The translations under genes and the position numbers were made by a program. The notes beneath the pieces were generated by a model. The model did no database searches. It had not been told where the DNA came from and was given only the letters and a program-made list of their open reading frames with translations. A stretch of DNA of 8,317 nucleotides from Candidatus Hydrogenedentes bacterium UBA2224 (lineage in GTDB: Bacteria; Hydrogenedentota; Hydrogenedentia; Hydrogenedentales; SLHB01): positions 16,843 through 25,159 of the forward strand of contig DDYW01000012.1 of the NCBI GenBank assembly GCA_002348185.1, in the 5' to 3' direction. Below, piece by piece: positions 1 to 6,166 of the stretch; the stretch's first letter is position 1, and the number at the start of each line of letters is the position of its first letter.

Positions 1-5
1 GAACA

Positions 6-43
6 TGTCCCCGTTCTTTGTCCTCCTCTCCGGAACGGGGACA
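6..43. repeat. GGGGACA inverted repeat (REP-like candidate)
   Basis: An 11-base arm at 6-16 (TGTCCCCGTTC) is exactly complementary to 33-43 (GAACGGGGACA), with a 16-base pyrimidine-rich loop. The structure lies upstream of the ceramidase-family gene. It has no T-tract, so it is not a typical intrinsic terminator. The GGGGACA core recurs at 1613-1619 on the other side of that gene. Short palindromes with such a core are common as dispersed REP-like elements in many bacteria. That identity is inferred; only the palindrome itself is seen. Confidence 0.5.
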
Positions 44-68
44 CGTCGTCGCGCGGGGGGCGGCTGTT

Positions 69-97
69 TTGTAATCCACCCTCGCGTATGGTTTACT
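69..97 (+). promoter_or_regulatory. possible sigma70-type promoter for the ceramidase-family gene
   Basis: TTGTAA at 69-74 and TTTACT at 92-97 are separated by 17 bases. Each hexamer matches four of six consensus positions. A transcript would start near 104 and leave a leader of about 40 bases before the ATG at 144. Because the match is only moderate, this is a candidate. Confidence 0.35.
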
Positions 98-143
98 GCT
101 GGCCGTGGCTGCAACCCTGGACACGCTGAAGGAAGGAAATCTG

Positions 144-1547
144 ATGAAAGCCGGTTTTGCCTCGCGGTGCATCACCCCCTTGTTGGGAAAGGAAATCCCC
201 GGCCTCTTTGAAAGGCGGTTCGCGCTGGGGGTTCACGACGACCTGTTCGTGCGTGCCGCCGTGGTTGACGACGGCAAAAAGTGCATCGCCATGGTGCAGT
301 GCGACGCCATCAAAATCTCGGCCGAGATGACCGCCCGCGCCCGGAAGACGGCCGAGGTCCTCTGCGGCATTCCCGGCAAACACTGTTTTCTTTCGGCCAC
401 GCATACCCATTCGGGCGGGCCGGTCTTTGGCTCGTTCATTTCCGAAGCGGACGCCGAATACCAGGATTTCATTGCCGACCAGGCGGCCCATGCGATTGCC
501 GAGGCGCACCGCGTGCGGCAACCAGTGCTGGCCGGAACGGGCGCATGCCTGGCCGAAGGAGTCGCCTTCAACCGCCGGTTCATCATGAAGGACGGCTCAC
601 AGATTACCCATCCCGGCAAGATGAATCCCGATATCGAGATTCCCGCCGGACCCGCCGACCCGACCGTCACCGTGGTGGCGTTTCGCGCGGCCGATGGGAC
701 GGAACCCATCGGGGCCATCGTCCATTTCGCGTGCCATGCCACCCATATGAACGGCCTCCTGTACTCGGCCGACTATCCCAACTACATCGTCGACACCTTG
801 CGCGCGGTCTACGGCGAGGACTTCGGCGCGGTGTATCTGAACGGCGCATGCGGCGATGTCACCCAGGTGGATAACCAGAGCCCGCGCCCCGGCGAATTCG
901 GCGAGTACTGGTGCAAACGCACGGGACGCGCCGTCGGTGCGGCGGCCCTCCAGGCGCTCGCGAAGATGGACTATTTCACGCAAGCCACCGTGGACGCGGC
1001 TTCCAGGAGCCTTCTGGCCCCCATTCGCACCAGCACACCGCAACAGGCCAAGGCCGCCCGTGAACGGCTCCGCAATCACGCGCTGGATTCCAGTGACATT
1101 GAAACCATCTACGCCTATTGCCTGCTGCGCGTCGAGAAAATGCGCAAGGCACGCCCCCGGGAACGGCTCGAAATCCTCGGGGTGCGCATCGCCGATGCGT
1201 GTTTCTGGGGCGTGCCCGGCGAGTACTTCCAGGAATTCGCCATGAACGTTCGTAAAACCTCGGAATTCCCATACACCTGCTGCGTCGAACTGGCCAACGG
1301 CTATTTCGGCTACATCTGCACCGAAGAGGCGTTCGCCGGCGGCGGCTACGAGATCCGCACCGCCCCGAGCAGCTATCTTACCGAGGACACCGGCCGCCGC
1401 ATACAGAAAACCGGCGAGCGCGTCGTCGCGGACCTGTGCCGCGCGGCACGCGCCGAACTCGCCCGGCTCCCCCAGACACGCACCTGGGAAAGCAGCGATC
1501 CTGACGACGCCCTCGGCGCCATCCACCAGATCAAGAAAAAGCCGTAA
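144..1547 (+). CDS. neutral/alkaline ceramidase-family (PF04734-type) hydrolase, cytosolic
   Basis: The 467-residue protein shows the sequence landmarks of the neutral/alkaline non-lysosomal ceramidase fold, zinc amidases that cleave N-acyl bonds. These are SATHTHSGG (H87, H89), HFACHATHM (H198), GACGDVTQ (237-241), PGEYFQEF (E360) and LANGYFGYICTEEAF (Y387). By family alignment from memory, the zinc ligands would be one His of HTH, H198, E360 and Y387. The catalytic serine of the characterised GDVSP motif is replaced by T240. There is no signal peptide or membrane segment, and the protein is much shorter than secreted ceramidases, lacking room for their C-terminal domain. True ceramide hydrolysis is therefore uncertain. 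I chose the ATG at 144 because GAAGGAAA at 128-139 sits just before it; an upstream in-frame ATG at 105 has no such site. It appears to be a single-gene unit: the next gene on the strand starts 257 bases on, behind its own promoter. Confidence 0.85.
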   Translation: MKAGFASRCITPLLGKEIPGLFERRFALGVHDDLFVRAAVVDDGKKCIAMVQCDAIKISAEMTARARKTAEVLCGIPGKHCFLSATHTHSGGPVFGSFISEADAEYQDFIADQAAHAIAEAHRVRQPVLAGTGACLAEGVAFNRRFIMKDGSQITHPGKMNPDIEIPAGPADPTVTVVAFRAADGTEPIGAIVHFACHATHMNGLLYSADYPNYIVDTLRAVYGEDFGAVYLNGACGDVTQVDNQSPRPGEFGEYWCKRTGRAVGAAALQALAKMDYFTQATVDAASRSLLAPIRTSTPQQAKAARERLRNHALDSSDIETIYAYCLLRVEKMRKARPRERLEILGVRIADACFWGVPGEYFQEFAMNVRKTSEFPYTCCVELANGYFGYICTEEAFAGGGYEIRTAPSSYLTEDTGRRIQKTGERVVADLCRAARAELARLPQTRTWESSDPDDALGAIHQIKKKP

Positions 1548-1577
1548 TCCGCGGGAAGCAGCCTGGGAAACGGTGCG

Positions 1578-1612
1578 CGCCGTGGCGTCTTCGCCCCGGT
1601 GACGCGGCGTTT
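1578..1612 (+). terminator. weak intrinsic terminator candidate after the ceramidase-family gene
   Basis: CGCC (1578-1581) and GCGTC (1585-1589) can pair with GACGC (1601-1605) and GGCG (1606-1609), leaving a three-base bulge and an 11-base loop. TTT follows. The stem is GC-rich but bulged and the T-run is short, so it may or may not end the transcript. Confidence 0.3.
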
Positions 1613-1619
1613 GGGGACA
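1613..1619. repeat. second GGGGACA core
   Basis: The seven-base core of the palindrome at 6-43 occurs again here, in the same orientation as the right arm of that palindrome, with unrelated flanks. No matching opposite arm is seen nearby. It may be a degenerate remnant of the same repeat family, or chance. Confidence 0.25.
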
Positions 1620-1722
1620 GATCAGGCTGCCGACTCGGGAAATCCATTAAAACACCTTGCTGCGGCCCCGCAATCGCCTCTGAGCGTGGGGAACTACCGG
1701 CCTGAGAGAATGCGCGCGAGAC

Positions 1723-1751
1723 TTGCCATACGTGCTTGAAATTGGTATACT
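1723..1751 (+). promoter_or_regulatory. sigma70-type promoter of the yicC-gmk-rpoZ-coaBC cluster
   Basis: TTGCCA at 1723-1728 and TATACT at 1746-1751 are separated by exactly 17 bases, close to the housekeeping consensus. Transcription would begin near 1758, giving a leader of about 47 bases before yicC. The surrounding 1548-1804 interval otherwise holds only the weak hairpin and the GGGGACA core. This is the best promoter in the window, and no comparable one is seen further down the cluster. Confidence 0.65.
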
Positions 1752-1804
1752 TAGGTGATTCTGCCCGGCGATTCTTAACATATCTTTTTCATAAGGGAGC
1801 GCAC

Positions 1805-2683
1805 ATGATACGAAGCATGACTGGTTTTGGTAAGGCCTCATGCACTTACCAGGATCAGGAAATCTCGCTCGAATTGAGCAGCGTGAATCACCGCTATCTG
1901 GATTGCTCGTTCCGCTTGGGCAATTCCTGGGCGGCGCTTGAACCCCTGTTCAAGGGCGTGGTGCGCAACCAGATATCGCGCGGCAAAATCCAATTGACCG
2001 TAAACCGCCGGAAGGTGAAGACATCCGCACAGACAATTCATCTCGATGCCGGGTTGGCGCAGCAGTATCTTGAGGCTTCGCGCGAGCTGGCGGCGATGAT
2101 GGGATCGGACCGGGCTATCGGACTGGATACGCTGGCGCGGATGGACGGCGTGATTTATCAGGAGGAGCTGGACGAGGACCTCGCGGAAATCGAGCAGGTC
2201 TTGACCGGGGCGATCGAGGAGGCCCTGCGGCACCTCAACGCCATGCGCGCCCAGGAAGGCGCGGCGCTCGCGGCGGATATCCGGGCTCGGATTCGGCTTA
2301 TGCGGGACAGTCTGACCGAAATCGAGGCGCGGCTGCCCGAGCTGAATGCCAAACACGAGGAACGGCTTCGCGCGCGGATCCTGGAACTCGCGTCGGACCT
2401 TTCGCTCACGGAAGAGCGCATCGCCATTGAGGTGGCGCTTCTGGCCGACAAAGGCGATGTGACCGAAGAAGCCGTGCGGCTCAAGACGCATCTGGCGCAC
2501 ATGGAAGAGCTGTTGGATTCGGACGACGCGGTGGGCCGGCGGCTCGATTTTCTATCGCAGGAGATCCAGCGTGAAGTGAACACTCTGGGGGTGAAGACCC
2601 GGGACTGTGAAGTGGCGAAATACGTTCTGGATATGAAGGGTGAGCTGGAAAAGATCCGTGAACAGGTTCAAAACATCGAATAG
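1805..2683 (+). CDS. yicC: YicC/YloC family endoribonuclease-type protein
   Basis: The protein has 292 residues, against 287 in E. coli YicC. It opens with the family signature MIRSMTGFGKA, followed by the N-terminal YicC domain (about 1-155, including SVNHRYLD at 26-33). It ends with a DUF1732-type domain (about 207-292) carrying GRRLDFLSQEIQREVNTLG and the terminal KIREQVQNIE. YicC proteins have been reported to act as endoribonucleases on small RNAs such as RyhB; activity here is inferred from the family. The middle (about 120-205) is rich in Glu, Ala and Arg and is probably helical. The start at 1805 is supported by AGGGAG at 1795-1800 and by the conserved N-terminus; the reading frame stays open further upstream, but that stretch lies over the promoter and leader. 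It is the first gene of the cluster and its TAG is followed at once by the gmk ATG. Confidence 0.95.
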   Translation: MIRSMTGFGKASCTYQDQEISLELSSVNHRYLDCSFRLGNSWAALEPLFKGVVRNQISRGKIQLTVNRRKVKTSAQTIHLDAGLAQQYLEASRELAAMMGSDRAIGLDTLARMDGVIYQEELDEDLAEIEQVLTGAIEEALRHLNAMRAQEGAALAADIRARIRLMRDSLTEIEARLPELNAKHEERLRARILELASDLSLTEERIAIEVALLADKGDVTEEAVRLKTHLAHMEELLDSDDAVGRRLDFLSQEIQREVNTLGVKTRDCEVAKYVLDMKGELEKIREQVQNIE

Positions 2684-3283
2684 ATGAGGTGCGCGGCGAA
2701 AACAGGCGAGGTGTTTGTGGTTTCTTCGCCCTCGGGCGCGGGTAAGAGCGTGCTTCTCCACCGTGTCCGGGCCGCCGATCCGGCGCTCCTGTTTTCGGTG
2801 TCCGCGACAACGCGGCCGCCCCGCTCGCGCGAAGTCGACGGCCGGGAATACTATTTTGTGTCGCCCGCGGAATTCCGGCGGCGCGTGGACGCGGGGGAGT
2901 TTCTGGAGTGGGCCGAGGTCCACGGAAACCTCTACGGCACGCTGCGGTCGGAAATGGAACGGCTGGCGGCGTCCGGGCAGGATGCCGTCGTCGAGATTGA
3001 TGTGCAGGGCGCGGCCAGTCTGCGCGTTCAGGGCTTCCGGATGGTGTCCGTGTTCATCATGCCGCCGTCCGTGGAGGAATTAGAGCGCCGGCTCCTGGCC
3101 CGCGGCACGGAGGCGCCCGAGGTGATCGCGTTACGGGTGGCGAACGCCCGCGGCGAGATGGAGCATTACTCGGAGTACGATTTCGTCATCGTCAATGACG
3201 ATCTGGATACGGCCGTGGCCGATTTTCAGGCGATTGTGCGCGCGCAACGGTGCCGCGCGGAACGTTTCGAAAAGAGGCCGTAA
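2684..3283 (+). CDS. gmk: guanylate kinase
   Basis: This 199-residue enzyme transfers phosphate from ATP to GMP, giving GDP for nucleotide supply. The P-loop SSPSGAGKS is at 14-22, with K21 as the phosphate-binding lysine. The GMP-binding segment SATTRPPRSREVDGREYYFV (40-59), EFLEWAEVHGNLYGT (72-86) and VVEIDVQGA (102-110) follow. The lid (RGTEAPEVIALR, 140-151) and C-terminal HYSEYDFVIVNDDLDTA (161-177) are typical. Length is normal and nothing essential is missing. The ATG follows the yicC stop without a spacer and without a clear Shine-Dalgarno sequence, which points to translational coupling with yicC. A hairpin begins at the first base after its TAA. Confidence 0.97.
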   Translation: MRCAAKTGEVFVVSSPSGAGKSVLLHRVRAADPALLFSVSATTRPPRSREVDGREYYFVSPAEFRRRVDAGEFLEWAEVHGNLYGTLRSEMERLAASGQDAVVEIDVQGAASLRVQGFRMVSVFIMPPSVEELERRLLARGTEAPEVIALRVANARGEMEHYSEYDFVIVNDDLDTAVADFQAIVRAQRCRAERFEKRP

Positions 3284-3298
3284 GGCAGCGTAGCTGCC
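3284..3298 (+). promoter_or_regulatory. hairpin directly after the gmk stop codon
   Basis: GGCAGC (3284-3289) and GCTGCC (3293-3298) form a perfect six-pair stem with a three-base loop, starting at the first base after the stop. There is no following T-run, so it is more likely an mRNA-stability or pausing element than an intrinsic terminator. The function is inferred. Confidence 0.4.
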
Positions 3299-3320
3299 GC
3301 GGCCCGCAGGCAACGAGAGA

Positions 3321-3350
3321 CTGCCCACGCCGGTGAACGGCCCGGGGCAG
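3321..3350 (+). promoter_or_regulatory. nested hairpin ahead of the rpoZ ribosome binding site
   Basis: An outer stem CTGCCC (3321-3326) / GGGCAG (3345-3350) encloses an inner stem GCCG (3329-3332) / CGGC (3338-3341) with a GTGAA loop. It ends six bases before the purine-rich GAGGAGG at 3356-3362. The position suggests control of rpoZ translation or an mRNA processing site. Only the complementarity is seen; the role is inferred. Confidence 0.35.
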
Positions 3351-3355
3351 GCGAC

Positions 3356-3362
3356 GAGGAGG
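3356..3362 (+). promoter_or_regulatory. strong ribosome binding site for rpoZ
   Basis: GAGGAGG lies 10 bases before the ATG at 3373. It is the strongest Shine-Dalgarno match in the cluster and decides in favour of this start over the in-frame ATG at 3382. Confidence 0.7.
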
Positions 3363-3372
3363 ATGGATCAGT

Positions 3373-3597
3373 ATGGGAAGAATGTATTCCCCCGAGGATT
3401 TCCGGGACAAGGCCGACAGCTTGTACCGGCTGGTGCTTGCGGCGGCGCGCCGGGCATCTCAACTGGCGAAACCGGAGTCGCGCCCACTGGTTCCGGTGCG
3501 CTCGAAGAAACCCACGATAGTCGCCCTCGAGGAAATCCTGGAAGGCAAAGTCGTGGTGGGCGAGGCCAAGACCGATGAAGAGGACTACTTCGAGTAA
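3373..3597 (+). CDS. rpoZ: DNA-directed RNA polymerase omega subunit
   Basis: This is a small protein of 74 residues, in the size range of omega subunits. The core RLVLAAARRASQL (19-31) matches the conserved omega helix, and KKPTIVALEEILEGKV (45-60) matches the second conserved block. Omega wraps the C-terminal part of beta-prime and helps RNA polymerase assemble. The last dozen residues form an acidic tail (DEEDYFE). Position between gmk and coaBC is the classic location, which supports the call. Its last 23 bases also encode the first codons of coaBC in another frame. Confidence 0.93.
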   Translation: MGRMYSPEDFRDKADSLYRLVLAAARRASQLAKPESRPLVPVRSKKPTIVALEEILEGKVVVGEAKTDEEDYFE

Positions 3598-4780
3598 AGA
3601 GATCGTCCTGGGCGTGACCGGTTCGATCGCCGCCTACAAGGCGTGCGAGATTGCGTCGCGTCTGGTCGAGAGCGGCTATGCGGTGACGCCGGCGTTGACG
3701 GCTTCCGCGCAGGAGCTGGTGGGGTCGGCGACGTTCGAGGCGCTGACCGGCCGCCGGGTGATCACCGGCATGTTCGATCCCCTGGCGAGCCCGGACATCG
3801 AACATATCGCGGTGGCGCAGCGTGCCGCCCTGTTTCTGATTGCGCCCGCGACAGCCAACATCATCGCCAAAGCCGCGCGAGGCATCGCGGACGACTGGCT
3901 GAGCACGACCCTCCTGGCCACCCGGGCGCCCATCCTCTTCGCGCCGGCCATGAACACCAACATGTACAACCATCCCGCGACGCAGGAGAATATCGAGATC
4001 CTGAAATCGCGCGGGTGCGCGTTCGTGGGTCCGGGCTCGGGCAGGCTGGCCTGCGGCACCGTAGGCCTCGGCCGCATGGTCCATGTCCCGCGGATTCTTG
4101 AGGCGGTGGAGATCGCCCTGCACGAAACCAAGGACCTGGCTGGGCTGTTTGTCGTACTGACCGCGGGCGGCACCCGCGAGCCGATTGACCCGGTGCGCTT
4201 CATTGCCAACCGGTCGTCCGGCAAAATGGGGCGGGCCCTGGCCATGGAGGCCCTCAAACGGGGCGCGCGGGTGGCCATCATCGCGGGACATATGGACGTG
4301 CCGCCGCCCGAGGGCGCCGAAGTGATTGTCGCGGAAACCGCCAAAGACATGGCCGAGGTCGCCCTGAGCCTGGCTCAGGACGCCGATGTGTTTGTGGGCG
4401 CGGCGGCGGTCGGCGATTTCCGGGTCCAGAACCCTTCGAGCGACAAGCACAAGCGCAGTGAAAAGGGGCTGGAGATAAACCTGATTGAGAATCCCGACGT
4501 CATCAGCCAGGTCGGCGCCCTGAGACGCGACGGGCAGATAGTCGTCGGGTTTGCGGCCGAGACGGCGGACCTCATCAAGAACGCGAAAACGAAGATCAAG
4601 CAGAAACAGTTGGATCTGATTGTGGCCAACCAGGTCGGCGTGGAGGATTCGGGGTTCGGCACCGAGACCTTGCGCGCCTGCTTCATTGACTCCAAAGGCA
4701 CGGTGGAAGAACTGGACCTTTCGACCAAGGAAGAAGTGGCCACCCTCCTCTTTGACCGCGTCTCCGACTTGCTGGATTAG
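3575..4780 (+). CDS. coaBC: bifunctional phosphopantothenoylcysteine decarboxylase / phosphopantothenate-cysteine ligase
   Basis: The 401-residue fusion makes 4'-phosphopantetheine for coenzyme A: the CoaB half joins cysteine to phosphopantothenate and the CoaC half decarboxylates the product with FMN. CoaC (about 8-185) shows GVTGSIAAYK (13-22), the active-site H77, APAMNTNMY with N127, and SGRLACGTVGLGRM with catalytic C160. CoaB (about 190-400) shows TAGGTREPIDPVRFIANRSSGKMG with N212, then AAAVGDFR (277-283), K291 and VVGFAAET (323-330). These residues fall a constant two positions after E. coli H75, N125, C158, N210 and K289, so both halves look active. One difference is G280, where E. 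coli has alanine in the AAVAD motif. The start at 3575 overlaps rpoZ by 23 bases and has GGGCGAGG at 3558-3565 nine bases upstream. The stop overlaps the stop of the convergent oxidoreductase gene, leaving no room for a dedicated terminator. Confidence 0.97.
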   Translation: MKRTTSSKEIVLGVTGSIAAYKACEIASRLVESGYAVTPALTASAQELVGSATFEALTGRRVITGMFDPLASPDIEHIAVAQRAALFLIAPATANIIAKAARGIADDWLSTTLLATRAPILFAPAMNTNMYNHPATQENIEILKSRGCAFVGPGSGRLACGTVGLGRMVHVPRILEAVEIALHETKDLAGLFVVLTAGGTREPIDPVRFIANRSSGKMGRALAMEALKRGARVAIIAGHMDVPPPEGAEVIVAETAKDMAEVALSLAQDADVFVGAAAVGDFRVQNPSSDKHKRSEKGLEINLIENPDVISQVGALRRDGQIVVGFAAETADLIKNAKTKIKQKQLDLIVANQVGVEDSGFGTETLRACFIDSKGTVEELDLSTKEEVATLLFDRVSDLLD

Positions 4781-5829
4781 GGGTTCAAGACGATTCGGCG
4801 GCCTTCTCTGGCGGATTGGTAGGCGGCCAGCACGACCTCTAGGGCGATCCGCCCGTCCGTGCCTGTCGCCGCGGGGGCGCTGCCATTCACCAGACCATCC
4901 ACCCAGGGGCGAGGAACCGCGGCGATGCGTTCGCCCTGATTCGCCGGTTTTGCGATATCGAAAATCTCCCACGCACGCGTATCGTACCGGTACAGCTTCA
5001 GCGCGTGCCCTTCCGGACACCCGGGTACGCTGCAGGACGGGCCATCGCCGTAGTTCTGAATGAGCATGCCCTGGTCGCCGTAGATTTCCGTGGTGCATTC
5101 GCCCGCGTCGACCGTCGAACTGTTGAATACCGTTGCCATCGCGCCGCCGGCGAGGCGGAAAAGCGCGATCCCGTTGTCGTCAGGCGCCGCATGGGTCAGG
5201 ACGTTGTCGATCTCCGCCATGACGCTCACGGGCTTGCCGAAAGTCCAGCACAGCCAGTCGATGGGATGGGCGGCGTCATCGGCGAACATGCCGATGTTGG
5301 TTTCCGCGCGGACATGCCAGTTGGTGGGGCCGTGGATGAACTCGGGATTGAACAGGACGGGGATACAGTGGCGGCGGCGCACCACGCCAAGCTTTCCCAG
5401 GGCGCCCGATTGGACCAGTTGCCGCATTTTGATGTTGGCGGGATCGTGGCGCATCTGCCAGGCCATCGCCAGCGTCACGCCGTTGGCCGCCGCCGAGGCA
5501 TTCATGCGGTCGCATTCTTCGAGCGTCATCGCCATCGGCTTCTGGAGCAGGATGTGTTTTCCTGCTTCGGCGGCCGCGATGCACAACGCCGCGTGGCGGC
5601 TGGTTTCGCTTCCGATCATGACTGCCTGGACCGCGGGGTCGTTCAGCACGCCCTCAACGCGGCTCTCGTAACGCATGCCGGTGCGTTCGCAGACGGGCCG
5701 GGCCCGTTCCGGACGGTCGTCATAGGCGGCGAGCAGGCGCACGTCGGGGAAGTCCTTCATCACGTCCGCGTAGAGCGTAACGTGGCCATGGGCAAGACTC
5801 AGCACGCCGATTCCGATGGGGGGCTTCAT
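4777..5829 (-). CDS. Gfo/Idh/MocA family NAD(P)-dependent oxidoreductase
   Basis: A 350-residue protein of the glucose-fructose oxidoreductase / inositol dehydrogenase family, typical length and predicted cytosolic. The N-terminal Rossmann region begins IGIGVLSLAHGH (5-16), an altered form of the glycine-rich loop. It has an acidic D37 at the end of the second strand (LLAAYDD), which favours NAD over NADP. The family EKP motif reads QKP (96-98). The catalytic motif appears as FADDAAHPIDW with H188 and D191. The substrate cannot be told from sequence; sugars, inositols and sugar acids are usual. The start is set by AGGAGA seven bases before the ATG on the minus strand. It stands alone on its strand, divergent from the TPR membrane protein and convergent with coaBC. 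Confidence 0.9.
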   Translation of the reverse strand: MKPPIGIGVLSLAHGHVTLYADVMKDFPDVRLLAAYDDRPERARPVCERTGMRYESRVEGVLNDPAVQAVMIGSETSRHAALCIAAAEAGKHILLQKPMAMTLEECDRMNASAAANGVTLAMAWQMRHDPANIKMRQLVQSGALGKLGVVRRRHCIPVLFNPEFIHGPTNWHVRAETNIGMFADDAAHPIDWLCWTFGKPVSVMAEIDNVLTHAAPDDNGIALFRLAGGAMATVFNSSTVDAGECTTEIYGDQGMLIQNYGDGPSCSVPGCPEGHALKLYRYDTRAWEIFDIAKPANQGERIAAVPRPWVDGLVNGSAPAATGTDGRIALEVVLAAYQSAREGRRIVLNP

Positions 5830-5850
5830 GGGCGTCTCCTTCCATTCGGG

Positions 5851-5874
5851 GTGGACTCGCGTAATCTAGTCCAC
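5851..5874. promoter_or_regulatory. palindromic operator candidate upstream of the oxidoreductase gene
   Basis: GTGGACT (5851-5857) and AGTCCAC (5868-5874) are perfect inverted repeats around a 10-base centre, 22 bases before the start codon. Arm centres are 17 bases apart, which is compatible with a dimeric repressor. The right arm overlaps the putative -10 element. A transcript starting further upstream could instead fold it as a leader hairpin. The regulator is not identified. Confidence 0.4.
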
Positions 5875-5892
5875 GTCCTGCCCGCAAGTAAA
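5863..5892 (-). promoter_or_regulatory. weak promoter candidate for the oxidoreductase gene
   Basis: Read on the minus strand, TTTACT (5892-5887) and TAGATT (5868-5863) are 18 bases apart, each matching four of six consensus positions. The start of transcription would fall near 5856, inside the inverted repeat. Confidence 0.3.
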
Positions 5893-6011
5893 GGCGCTTG
5901 CCGGAAGCGCGTGTGGAACCGGTGGACCGAGTGGCTGTCTCCGGCGGGATTCCTTTGGACTGGGATGGCGATAGGCCTCCGCGAGCGTGCAAGCCAAGCC
6001 GAATCAGTGCA

Positions 6012-6057
6012 TTGACGCAGATTGTTCTGGGAGATGGTACACTAAAGGCGGTATAAT
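6012..6057 (+). promoter_or_regulatory. promoter region for the TPR membrane-protein gene
   Basis: A perfect TATAAT lies at 6052-6057 without a good -35 at the right distance. Just upstream, TGGTACACT at 6035-6043 forms an extended -10 (TG-N-TACACT), with TTGACG at 6012-6017 at a long 20-base spacing. Either could drive the gene, leaving a leader of about 105-120 bases. The AT-rich patch stands out in GC-rich DNA, so a promoter here is likely even if the exact element is not settled. Confidence 0.45.
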
Positions 6058-6166
6058 ACACGCAGGTAGAATCGAGTCTGGGGATATATTGTGGTGTAGC
6101 ACTCGGTTCGGGTCGCGCCGGCCTGTACTATCAGGGGAGAGCCTCGGTCGCGTATAGCGAGGGTGA

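Larger units (their letters stand above)
5830..6166. other. divergent intergenic region (337 bases)
   Basis: No credible gene is seen between the two divergent starts. It holds the palindrome at 5851-5874. A perfect six-pair hairpin lies at 5894-5910 (GCGCTT / AAGCGC, five-base loop). The AT-richer promoter zone around 6012-6057 and a leader of roughly 100 bases before the membrane-protein gene make up the rest. Reading frames that cross it are continuations of antisense frames from the neighbouring genes. Confidence 0.6.

Noticed and set aside
597..1526. A 309-codon minus-strand frame inside the ceramidase-family gene
   Set aside because: It is a shadow of a gene whose metal-site motifs are all in the plus frame.
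1736..1804. In-frame upstream extension of yicC
   Set aside because: It overlaps the -10 element and leader; the conserved MIRSMTGFG start at 1805 has a good ribosome site.
2611..2617. TGTGAAG, resembling half of a Rex operator
   Set aside because: It is inside yicC coding sequence and has no TTCACA partner at the required spacing.
3368..5098. A 576-codon open frame on the minus strand opposite coaBC
   Set aside because: It lies antisense to an unmistakable coaBC, its translation is Arg/Gly/His-rich without family motifs, and long empty antisense frames are expected in GC-rich DNA.
5921..5937. A stretch resembling the D-arm region of a serine-type tRNA (GGTGGACCGAGTGGCTG)
   Set aside because: No T-arm GTTCRA sequence or acceptor complement occurs at the right distance, so no tRNA can be folded.
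5005..6015. A 336-codon plus-strand frame opposite the oxidoreductase gene
   Set aside because: It is antisense to a clear family member, shows no recognisable motif, and runs through the promoter and operator candidate region.
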